NCBI GenBank assembly: GCA_964585225.1
Contig: CAZPCZ010000004.1
Span: 1 to 39,089, forward strand
DNA length: 39,089 bases
Source of the DNA: CAZPCZ01 sp964585225
GTDB lineage: Bacteria > Patescibacteriota > Patescibacteriia > JACPHY01
Direction: 5' to 3'
Below, piece by piece: positions 30,101 through 37,804 of this stretch. Below the pieces are notes generated by a model that saw only the letters and a program-made list of their open reading frames with translations, searched no databases and was not told where the DNA came from. Position 1 is the stretch's first letter, and each line of letters opens with the position of its first letter. Made by a program: the position numbers and the translations under genes.

Positions 30101-31889
30101 CCCCGCAGTCGACGAGGGCCTTGGAGAACGCCTCCAGGGCCTGCCGCACGAGCGGCGTCCTCGGATCGAAGTCGAGAGCCGACGCGAGTCGCTCGTTGAT
30201 GGCGCCGAGGTACAGGTCGAACACGGCGGTGATGCCGTTGAACCCGCGGGGCAGCCGACGTTCTCCCTTCGCGTGGAGGCCGCTGCAAAGCGTCTTGAGA
30301 AAGAGAGGGTTGCGGAACTCCGGCGCAAGAAACGGAGTCGACGGTAGCTCGATCCCATAGTGGACGAAGAATGTCTTGGTGGCGTCGTACTCGTGCTCCA
30401 TGAATCCCTGGTGTGTCACGGCGGCAGCACGTGAGCGCACCTCCGCGGGAACGACGATCTCCTCGTAGGATGAACGAACCGAGAGCACCACCCCGATCCA
30501 CGGAGAGCGCTCGAGGTGTGCGAGAAAGGCCGAAAGGTGACTGGGCCAGATTGTTCGTCCGGTCCCCTCGTTGATGGCGTCGATCAGCAGCAGGGCGCGC
30601 GAGCCAGCGGCCTGCGCGGCAGACTCGAGGGCACCGACGAACTCTTCCGCGGACAGGCCCGCCATGTCGAGTTGCTGAAGAGCCTGGGGCCACGGCGCGT
30701 CGTTGCTCACGAACCGTTGACCCATCAGAAGTACCGTTGGCCGGCCAGCAGCGACACGTTGCCGCGCCACGTCACACAGAAGATGCGTCTTGCCCGTGCC
30801 TGCGTCGCCGCGGAGAAACATCAACGCGCTGCCCGCAGTGCCTTCCGCATCGATGAGCGCTTCGCGCGCTCTCCGAAGCTCGGAGGAGAGACCGAGGAGT
30901 CGAACACGTCGATCCCTGAATGGGTTGCTTCGGTAGGACGGAGGGCTGGCCTTGGTGTCGGTCGTGGCCTCCGACTTGGCCTGATGCTCCCGCTCTCGCT
31001 CGGCCAGAAGCCGTGCAAGCTCCTCGGCTGCGGTGTCTGCAGCGTGAACTTGCTCGGCGATCCCCTTGAACGCGAGAGAGCCTATCGGTTGTGCCTCTAC
31101 CGCGCACAGGGCGGCGAGAATCGTCTGGACCCGTGACGACACGGCAGCTGCTGCAGCGTCGATGGTCGGTTCGGTGGCGCCAGGCTCGGAGTATTCGACG
31201 CTCCGCAGTTTTTCGCGGATCTTCCGAGCATGCGCCTTCACGCGGTCGAAGAAGCGATTGGTGCGTCCAAACGCCTCGAACTCCAACGCGATCGGCAGGT
31301 CGACGTGGATCTCGGGCGTGTAGCGCGGCCCCGCGGTGCGCAGCGCTTCGTCCAGCCGCGCAGAAAACCACGCTCCGTCGAACCCCCGGACGTCGAACCA
31401 GAAGCGCACGCGGCCAACATGTTCCGAGCGCGCCAATCGTTCGAGCAGTTCGTGGCTGCCCCAATACACGAACTCGACGGTCATTCCTTTGTTCGAGGCC
31501 CACTTGGTCCACTTCTCGACGTGCTCATCCCACCGCTCCTTCGCCGACTTGCGCCCATCGATGCGAGCGTCGGGGCGATCGAGCGGAACGCAGACGAAGT
31601 ACCGAACCAACTGTGGATGCTTTTCTATCGCTGTTTTTATGGAATCATCGAGCTGGGACCACTGCGAGTCCCCAAACCCATCGAAGTACTTGGCCTGCCA
31701 TCCCCATTCGCTACCACTGCTCAGGACAGCGTAACACTCGACGCCGGCGTCGGGAGGCCCATTGCGCTCGAAACGGGAGCCGGTCGGGCTCTCAGCACGC
31801 GCGAGCTGCGCGCACAGTTCCTCGAAGCCCTCAGCTTGCGCCCCGTTCCAAGGACGAATCGCGTGCCAGTCGAGACGCAGGCTAGTCAT
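27195..31889 (-). CDS. Avs4-like STAND NTPase with N-terminal Mrr-like nuclease
   Basis: 1564 aa. Residues ~8-110 form a PD-(D/E)XK domain of the Mrr type: D47 in PPDAGVE and the Q65-A-K67 variant of E-x-K in EWGWQAKYF. A P-loop NTPase follows with Walker A GDAGTGKTHLL near 358-368 and Walker B ALLLIDAINEG near 428-438, then a winged-helix-like segment. The remaining ~900 residues would be the sensor. The architecture, length and Mrr-type nuclease match Avs4-type antiviral STAND proteins, which sense a phage protein (portal in characterised Avs4) and then cut DNA. Subtype is inferred. It lies 63 bp after the DUF499 gene on the same strand; no clear ribosome site precedes ATG 31889. Confidence 0.75.
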   Translation of the reverse strand: MTSLRLDWHAIRPWNGAQAEGFEELCAQLARAESPTGSRFERNGPPDAGVECYAVLSSGSEWGWQAKYFDGFGDSQWSQLDDSIKTAIEKHPQLVRYFVCVPLDRPDARIDGRKSAKERWDEHVEKWTKWASNKGMTVEFVYWGSHELLERLARSEHVGRVRFWFDVRGFDGAWFSARLDEALRTAGPRYTPEIHVDLPIALEFEAFGRTNRFFDRVKAHARKIREKLRSVEYSEPGATEPTIDAAAAAVSSRVQTILAALCAVEAQPIGSLAFKGIAEQVHAADTAAEELARLLAEREREHQAKSEATTDTKASPPSYRSNPFRDRRVRLLGLSSELRRAREALIDAEGTAGSALMFLRGDAGTGKTHLLCDVARQRVAAGRPTVLLMGQRFVSNDAPWPQALQQLDMAGLSAEEFVGALESAAQAAGSRALLLIDAINEGTGRTIWPSHLSAFLAHLERSPWIGVVLSVRSSYEEIVVPAEVRSRAAAVTHQGFMEHEYDATKTFFVHYGIELPSTPFLAPEFRNPLFLKTLCSGLHAKGERRLPRGFNGITAVFDLYLGAINERLASALDFDPRTPLVRQALEAFSKALVDCGDRWLTLAKAREIVNALLPGRDFERSLYRGLVVEGVLVEEAAWRKGADHEEVVFVAYERFADHLAAKTLLDRHLDAKDPVSVFSSGSPLAFFCDEKEHVAPGLLEAMCIQFPERTGKELVILAPKIMDRWGIGDAFRQSLVWRALTAFSKGTGEALSKLCRSDHDWQDTLDVLLTVATLPGHPLNALFLDQRLRKDTMPERDAWWSVCLHQAWGTHGAVDRLVDWASSLTPNTAIDDETVDLCATALSWMLTTSNRFLRDRATKALVSLLTGRLAAVVRLVERFADIDDLYVAERVNGVAYGTAMRCHDPVAVGALAACVYARVFAAGSPPPHILLRDYARGVVERALYLGSKIDVDVSRVRPPYSSVWPAIPSEEEIKPLLPDWSRGSHDSGDLEWARNRIGNSVMDDDFARYVIGTNSSPTSSNWLSLKLDERPWMPPERPEDLLRDLVAELSEAERTAWDVFEAADKAYDEASRSFAAEWFAQRDKSGTTRGFDPSDMNVLALELEKARPPEVVTLERRREETLASLKVTLTDEHGRRLEEIQAANDNDRETRRPPRFDLRQIQRHILWRVFDLGWTTERFGHFDRFSVGQDDREASKAERIGKKYQWIAYHEIMALVADHFQYREEFREEEGDKAYEGPWQDHLRDIDPSCTMRSSRGGTSWDGHATAWWGSARYDNWGDVGSPRDWVLRTDDLPKVEDLLVVTNPADGSRWLNGQGYFNWKQQPPADQESTDVERREIWYICTGYLIRGDDAQVFLKWAEGVDFWGRWMPDAAEVYRMFLGEHGWAQASRYFQQQYYGDDGWTQPTHGCAVKIRTIAFEHLREASGFDCSLDESYTLRLPVSELVSGLGMRWSGNGADFVNAAGRLAAQDPTVHEEGPSALLLGENVLREFLTREKLAICWAVLGEKRVLGARLSPGQHHAALRLSGAYVLGDKGPIGFVKYFLDDPAANGPATKPIAVLRSRA

Positions 31890-31952
31890 GCTGAACGTTC
31901 ATTGGGACGAGCCGTTCTCTACCGCCAGAGGATTCGATCTCGGTTCTCATGA

Positions 31953-34802
31953 TTATTTGATCAGGTCCGCTTCTTTGAGAGGCTCGATGACGCCGTTCTG
32001 GAGCTTGCTCCGGTCGAATCCCTTCTCCGACTCCGCGCGTACCGTCACGGAGACCTTGCCGGCGAGGTCGGCGAGGTTCGCCACGGCGTTCCAGGCTTTG
32101 AAGAGCTGGTCACGGTCGGCAGAGAAGACGATCTCGACGACCTTCTGCGGCGGGGCGCCAGGCGGCGGGAGCGGCGTGACCCCGGGCCCGCCCGAGGGTC
32201 CGCCTCCGACCGGTCCGGGTCCCGGGCCGGTCGGCGGCACGGGGGTTGGGCCGGGGGTCGGCGCGGGTTGCGGGATCGCCTGGGGCAACATGAGGAAGCC
32301 CGACTCGAGGTCGATCTCGTCCTCGGCCACGCCCGCGTTGAACCGCACCTTCGCGAGAGGCACCTGGTACTTCCCGTCGGCGCCGATCTCGGGGACGGCT
32401 CCCGCGATGTAGCCGAAGGCCCCCTCCTGCACGCCCCTGGCGATCGCCTTCCGGATCACTCCGCTCGCCGTGAGCCGGGTGAAGCCGAGGAAGGAGTAGA
32501 AGCCCTCGACGAGCTCGGAGGTCCGGGCGCCCAGCTTGGGCGGCTTGCCCTCGCCGAGCTTGAACAGCTCGACGATCTTGCCGGGCGTGAGCGTCGAGAA
32601 GACGCGAGGCTGGACCGACGTCAGAAGTTCCATGACCCGCTCGTGGATCATCGCCTCCTTCTTCTCGTTGAGCGTCGTCTGGAGCGGCCGGCCTCCCACC
32701 GCGACGGTCTCGATTCCGATCCCGCCGCCCTCGGCACGCGGGAGCCAGACCTCCGTGTAGAGCTTCAAGAAGGCGGACTCCGCCGCCGCCTTCTCTGTCG
32801 CTTCGCGCTCCCGCAGCTGACCCTTCTGCTCGTCCGTGAGGTTGTGCTGCTTCGCCTTCGTCTTTACCTGCTCGACCGCCACCAGGTACCGGACCGAGCG
32901 CCTCAGGCTCTCGATCTGGTCGCCCGACGGAACGGCCAGGCCGAGGCCGTTGCGGTACAGGCGAGGCTTGTCTCCGTACTTCTCCAGGATCTCCTTCGCC
33001 TGCGCTTCCTGGCCCGGCTTCGGTTTCCCTCCGAACTCGAGGGAGAGGTACGCGACCAAGAATGAGGCGTCCTTGTCAGGGACGTCCCCGGCCTTCTCGG
33101 GCCAGACGACCGCCGTGCGGTGACCTGCGAGGCGCGCCTCGAGCATCTCCTTGATCCGATCGCGGACGCGCCGCTCGTCGCGGGCGACCGCATCGGCCTC
33201 CTGCTCGACGAGGAGCGTCACGTTCGGGTCCTTCTTGAAGCAGTAGCGGACCCCGTCGAAGTGGAGGTACAGGCACTGCTCCTTGAGTTCCTTCAGGCAC
33301 GCCTGCGCGGTCGTACTGTCGAGGTCCGGGCCGACGCAGACGCGGAGGAGCTCCTCCTCGGTGACACCGGGCGGCAGGAGTTCCGCCTCCTTCGCCCCCT
33401 CGCGCCGAAGACCGCCGAAGGAGTACATGAGGATCGCGGTGGCCAGCCGCATGGCCGGCCGCTTGGTGGCTTCGGCGGGGACCTCCTTCGCACGGCGCTC
33501 GTCGACCCGGCGGGCCCGAGCGTTGGCGCCGACCAGGTCGTGCTCCAAGACCGCCTGGAAGTCCGCCTGCTGGCCCACCTCCTTGAAGAAGGCGAGCCGC
33601 ACCTCGGCGTCGTGCATGGGCACATCGCCCGGCCCCAGCACCGCCCGGCTCTTCCCGTCGCGGTGGCAGGCCCTAAGACACGCAGCCAGGAACCGCAGCG
33701 CGCCGCGCGTGCGCTGGAAGTCCGGGATGGCGGCCCATCGCTCCCGCATCAGATCGATGAGAGCGGGGTGGAACGGGTAGGAAGAGCGCACGCGGTTCCG
33801 CAGCGCGAGCCCATCTTCCTCTGCCTGCTGCTGCTCGGCGGCGGAGCGAGCATAGGCCCGCCGCATCTGCGTGACGATCTCCTGGTAGACCGTCGCCGCG
33901 GGCGTGGCCTGCGCCTCGTCTGGGATCTTCGCCAGGAGGCGACGCTGGATGACCGAGAGGATCTCGTTCCCCTCCACCGGCTCGCGACGCTGGTCCTTAC
34001 GGGCCGCGAGGTGATCCACGGTCTGGAGCAGGTTCACGTACTCCAGGGATTCGCGCTTGCTCGACTGGAGCGAGAAGACGAGCGCCGTGTTCGGGGTGTT
34101 CCCGACGGCTGCGGTCAGCCGCTGGAGGAAGGTCATGGTCTCGTCGCGGAGCGTCGTCTGGATGACCTTCACGCCGCCGGCGCTGATGAGGTAGTTCAGC
34201 ACCTCGTCGAGGAGGATCAGGTTAGGCTCGTTGCCGAGGAGGGTGATGATCTCGTCGCCACCCGGCGCGACGCGGTTCTCGTCCTGCGACCTGAAGTGCT
34301 CGTAGCCCTTCTTTCCCCCGAGCGACCACGCGATCCAGCCCCACATCGTGCGAGCCCGGAAGTCCTCGCCCGGGATCGCCTTCCCGTTCGAGGCATCGAA
34401 GAACTGGCCGTCGAAGACCGCCGTGTGTGCCTTGGGCGGCTTCGGCAGTCCCTGCCCCTCCGGGATGACGTCAAGGGCCTTGCGGCTGCGCGCTGAGTGG
34501 AACAGGGCCGCCAGCGTGTGTGACTTGCCGCCGCCGAACGGTGTGACGAGCTTGAGAACCCGATTGCCGGCCCCACCGGAGAGCCGGGAAAGGACGTCTT
34601 CGAGGAGGGAGCGGAGGCCAGTCGTCAGATACGACGCGCGGAAGAAGTGCTCGGGATCGCGGTAGACCGCAGGAACGTTCGGGTTCCCGTCGGCGAGCGG
34701 TCCGAGGTCGAGCGCGAAGATGTCCTCGGAGAAGTTCTCCGAGAGGACGTCCGGGTGCAGCGACACCACCTCGACCCAGGGCTTGATCGTTGCGCGGCTC
34801 AT
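31953..34802 (-). CDS. DUF499 family AAA-type ATPase
   Basis: 949 aa. Walker A is TPFGGGKSHT (G90-S94) and Walker B is LILLDEVLNYL (D199, E200). The opening (LHPDVLSENFSEDIFALDL) and the block YPFHPALIDLM near 340 are typical of DUF499 proteins. A Pro/Gly-rich linker spans about residues 840-882, leading to a small C-terminal domain. DUF499 ATPases regularly accompany DUF1156 methyltransferases and large helicases in defence islands, where they may power DNA translocation or conformational switching. The ATG overlaps the methyltransferase TGA (ATGA). The STAND NTPase gene follows 63 bp downstream. Confidence 0.85.
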   Translation of the reverse strand: MSRATIKPWVEVVSLHPDVLSENFSEDIFALDLGPLADGNPNVPAVYRDPEHFFRASYLTTGLRSLLEDVLSRLSGGAGNRVLKLVTPFGGGKSHTLAALFHSARSRKALDVIPEGQGLPKPPKAHTAVFDGQFFDASNGKAIPGEDFRARTMWGWIAWSLGGKKGYEHFRSQDENRVAPGGDEIITLLGNEPNLILLDEVLNYLISAGGVKVIQTTLRDETMTFLQRLTAAVGNTPNTALVFSLQSSKRESLEYVNLLQTVDHLAARKDQRREPVEGNEILSVIQRRLLAKIPDEAQATPAATVYQEIVTQMRRAYARSAAEQQQAEEDGLALRNRVRSSYPFHPALIDLMRERWAAIPDFQRTRGALRFLAACLRACHRDGKSRAVLGPGDVPMHDAEVRLAFFKEVGQQADFQAVLEHDLVGANARARRVDERRAKEVPAEATKRPAMRLATAILMYSFGGLRREGAKEAELLPPGVTEEELLRVCVGPDLDSTTAQACLKELKEQCLYLHFDGVRYCFKKDPNVTLLVEQEADAVARDERRVRDRIKEMLEARLAGHRTAVVWPEKAGDVPDKDASFLVAYLSLEFGGKPKPGQEAQAKEILEKYGDKPRLYRNGLGLAVPSGDQIESLRRSVRYLVAVEQVKTKAKQHNLTDEQKGQLREREATEKAAAESAFLKLYTEVWLPRAEGGGIGIETVAVGGRPLQTTLNEKKEAMIHERVMELLTSVQPRVFSTLTPGKIVELFKLGEGKPPKLGARTSELVEGFYSFLGFTRLTASGVIRKAIARGVQEGAFGYIAGAVPEIGADGKYQVPLAKVRFNAGVAEDEIDLESGFLMLPQAIPQPAPTPGPTPVPPTGPGPGPVGGGPSGGPGVTPLPPPGAPPQKVVEIVFSADRDQLFKAWNAVANLADLAGKVSVTVRAESEKGFDRSKLQNGVIEPLKEADLIK

Positions 34803-37800
34803 TTACGACCCTCCTTCCCGAAGTCGAGGTGTTCCTGGCCAGTCGTGCGCGCATCGCGCTCCGCCGGCGTCATCGCCGCGTCCTCAACGAGGCTGCGCCA
34901 ATTCGCGGTCAGCTTGGCGAGTGCTGAGAGTTCCGCATTCGACGAGACGTCCGAGAGTTCGCCGCCCTTGAGCGCCGGCCCTGCCAGTGCCTGCGCGACG
35001 AGCCGCATCTGTTCGCGGTTCATCTGGGCTTCACGGAGGAACTCCGCGAGCTTCCCCGGGCGGCGTTCCATGAGCCAGAGCGTCCGATGGAGCGTGTCGA
35101 CGATCGGCGCAGGTTCCCCGCTTTCCTGCGGGAGGCCGAGCTTATCGTCCTCGCCGCGTTCCGTGTAGTCGCGCAGACGGTACTTCCCCTTCCTCTTCTC
35201 GACGAGCGCCCGCGTACCTGCCGAAAGGCCGCCGGCGCCATCGAGTTCGACGTGCGTACCGTTGGCGAAGATGATCGCCTCGCCCGCGTCCAGGTCCGCT
35301 GCCTTGTACGTGTACCGCCAGAGGGTGTAGAAGCGTGTCGGCGAGTCAACGCCGGCGAGGCTGTGCTTGCCGCCGTTCCCACCAACCTCCTTCGAGAGCT
35401 TTGCCAGGATGCTCTCGAGCACCGCCGTCTCGACTTCGGTCAGGAAGCGCTCGGCCGGGACTTCCTCGCCGTTGGCGAACTCGACTTTGGCGAAGCGTGT
35501 GAACGCACGTAGCCCGGCGCCGACGCACGCGATGACAAGGTCGGCGCCGGAGATGCCGAGATCCCAAAGCGTAGCGACGCGCTCCCGCACGATCGCCTCG
35601 AGTTCCGGGCGCACTTGGTCCTCGTACCGACCGCGCTCTACTCCGTCCCGCTTGCGCGCAACGAGAAGAATGCTGGAGGCGAGAGCAGCGGATTCCTGCG
35701 CACGCAACCGCCCGGGCTTTTCGGTATCGAGGGGCCATGCCTCAGTGACGGTGAAACCGGCAGCGCGCAGTGCTTCGACCAGAGTAGCCCAACCGAGGGT
35801 TGTCTTGTGCGCGTACACAGCCACCATCTGGCCGCCGGGCTTCAAGACCCGATGGGCCTCGCGGAACGACTGGGCCATCATCTCCTCGTAGGCCCGGCAC
35901 GCCTTTTCTTTGGAACCGCCATACCTCGTTGGCTCCGCGACGGCTTCGGCCCTCTTGGGGGTTCCCTCCGACGCGAAATGCTCGGGATAAATGTGTCCAA
36001 CCGTACGTCGGAGCCAGACATAGAAAAAGTCGGAGATGTCGGCGTACGGGATGTTGTCGTAGTACGGTGGGTCGGTAACGACCGCGTCGAACGTCTCCCC
36101 TTTCCACGGAACGGCGGTTGCGCTACCCCTCTCCACTGTGCCCGAAATCGCCATGTCTATCTCACGAAGTCCGGCAGGCACGTCCTCGATACCCGAGATC
36201 CAACTAGCCGCCTCAGGATTGAAGGGGTTGCTTTCAGCGAAGTCCCACACCATCGGCAGCGCATGGCGGCCGAAAGTGTGTACGACCCCTCGCCCTCCTG
36301 TGTAGTTGAAGACACACAGACTCGAGTTGAAATCGGCAAGTCGATCAACAATGGCCGCAAGCATCGTCACGACAGCCCGCGCACGCCCTTCGTCGTACGT
36401 TGCTCTCATGGCGTTCTCCGCCTCCCTCACCGCCGCCGAGAATGAGAGCAGACAGAGTAGTTGCCGCGGCGTGAAGAGGTCGCCCCACGTCCTGAACCCG
36501 TACGGCTGAATTCGGAAACCGAGCGTACCCTGCTTCGGCATTGGTTCCTGAGGGATGGTCAGTCCAGCTCTCTTGCACACCTCCTGGATCTTCTTGCGAA
36601 TCGTCCCATCCTCAGGCGCGAGTTCGGGTAAGTCATCGGCGGACAGGTAGATCTTCCCCTTCGCTCCGGACTTGGTGCAGGCGATCGCCATCGGCTGCTG
36701 AGCGATTCGCGCCGCGCTGCCCTCCGTCTTGATGTACTCGCTGTCGGCGACGGTGCCACAGAAAGGGCAAGTCGCATTTCCGCCCTTCGAGCCCGCCTCA
36801 GGATCGAACCCAAGCCCGGAAGCGCTCCGTGCCTCTACGACCTCGAACCGAACCCGCTTCTCCCTCTTCGATGCGATGATCTTCAGCGCGACATACCGAC
36901 CGTCCTTCTTGCAGAGCCAGGTCTGCTTCACGAGCGGCACGAGCGCCTTGCAGGCGGGGTTCTTGCAGATGACGGTTCGCGTCCACAGATACGCGACGGG
37001 CACGAGGTACCCCGGCGGGACCTCGTCGCGTTCCACTGCGAAGAGGCGCGCATCCCTCTCGCCGCGCTTCCCTTTGAACGCTGGGTCGGGGACCAGCGGG
37101 TAGAGGTCGCCGATCTCTTCCTTCACCTTCTGAAGCACCCAGTTGCCCCAGTGGCGCACTTCGTCAGCGAGGCCAGCCCACGTGCCGTCTTTCGCGCACC
37201 CCTTCGCCTTGCGATCACCCTTGCCATACTTCTGTGGATAGACGAGCGTGCAGAGCTCAATGATGTGGGCCACGGGGTTCAGGTCGAGCGCATATGCCTC
37301 GCATCCGAGCCGCAGGGCTTCGAGCGGGATCGCGCCGCCACCCGCGAACATGTCGAGGACCTTGGGGCGCGGGGCTCGCCCTTCGAGAATGTCCTCCGGC
37401 GTGACGCGCTTCTTCGTCTCGGACGTGAGCCGTTCGGCGTGGGCTTCGAGGATGTGTCTCTGTGCTTCGGCGATCGCGGCAGGGACCGCCGGGTACTTGC
37501 AGAGGCGCTCGACGAACTGGGCGGCAGATCCGCGGCCAAGCCCCTTGGCCGTACCCTCCTTGCGCCGCATCGCCGTGTCGGGGTCCTTGGGCGGACTCTT
37601 GAGATTCACATCCGGAACGAATCGGGACGCGGGCACGAGCGCCCCGTACACAGCCGCCCGGCAGGCGACGAGCGGTCGCCGCGCCCACCATAGGTGGAGC
37701 GTCGACGGATGGCCGTGGCGGACTGACTTCTCTCGCGCCGCCTCGGCGCTGATCGCCTGGATCGGGAGGTAGTCCTCGATCAGCCGTTTGTCGTTGTCGA

Positions 37801-37804
37801 TCAC
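34799..37804 (-). CDS. DUF1156 DNA methyltransferase
   Basis: 1001 aa from GTG 37804, which overlaps the helicase TGA in a GTGA; the open frame extending to 38167 is a shadow inside the helicase gene. The N-terminus IEDYLPIQAISAEAAREKS, with the later LHLWWARRPL, is the DUF1156 signature. SAM motif I is FAGGGAIPLEALRLG near residue 153, and the catalytic DPPY near 577-580 implies N6-adenine or N4-cytosine methylation. Cysteine pairs near 276-300 and ~345 (TCPFCGT) suggest zinc knuckles. With the helicase and DUF499 ATPase it forms a coupled operon. It probably marks self DNA for this system. No separate restriction nuclease is visible unless the STAND protein or an out-of-window gene supplies it. 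Confidence 0.9.
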   Translation of the reverse strand: MIDNDKRLIEDYLPIQAISAEAAREKSVRHGHPSTLHLWWARRPLVACRAAVYGALVPASRFVPDVNLKSPPKDPDTAMRRKEGTAKGLGRGSAAQFVERLCKYPAVPAAIAEAQRHILEAHAERLTSETKKRVTPEDILEGRAPRPKVLDMFAGGGAIPLEALRLGCEAYALDLNPVAHIIELCTLVYPQKYGKGDRKAKGCAKDGTWAGLADEVRHWGNWVLQKVKEEIGDLYPLVPDPAFKGKRGERDARLFAVERDEVPPGYLVPVAYLWTRTVICKNPACKALVPLVKQTWLCKKDGRYVALKIIASKREKRVRFEVVEARSASGLGFDPEAGSKGGNATCPFCGTVADSEYIKTEGSAARIAQQPMAIACTKSGAKGKIYLSADDLPELAPEDGTIRKKIQEVCKRAGLTIPQEPMPKQGTLGFRIQPYGFRTWGDLFTPRQLLCLLSFSAAVREAENAMRATYDEGRARAVVTMLAAIVDRLADFNSSLCVFNYTGGRGVVHTFGRHALPMVWDFAESNPFNPEAASWISGIEDVPAGLREIDMAISGTVERGSATAVPWKGETFDAVVTDPPYYDNIPYADISDFFYVWLRRTVGHIYPEHFASEGTPKRAEAVAEPTRYGGSKEKACRAYEEMMAQSFREAHRVLKPGGQMVAVYAHKTTLGWATLVEALRAAGFTVTEAWPLDTEKPGRLRAQESAALASSILLVARKRDGVERGRYEDQVRPELEAIVRERVATLWDLGISGADLVIACVGAGLRAFTRFAKVEFANGEEVPAERFLTEVETAVLESILAKLSKEVGGNGGKHSLAGVDSPTRFYTLWRYTYKAADLDAGEAIIFANGTHVELDGAGGLSAGTRALVEKRKGKYRLRDYTERGEDDKLGLPQESGEPAPIVDTLHRTLWLMERRPGKLAEFLREAQMNREQMRLVAQALAGPALKGGELSDVSSNAELSALAKLTANWRSLVEDAAMTPAERDARTTGQEHLDFGKEGRK

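Noticed and set aside
33120..34496. 458-aa open frame on the plus strand opposite the DUF499 gene
   Set aside because: Composition of an antisense shadow, with no motif; the DUF499 reading has Walker motifs.
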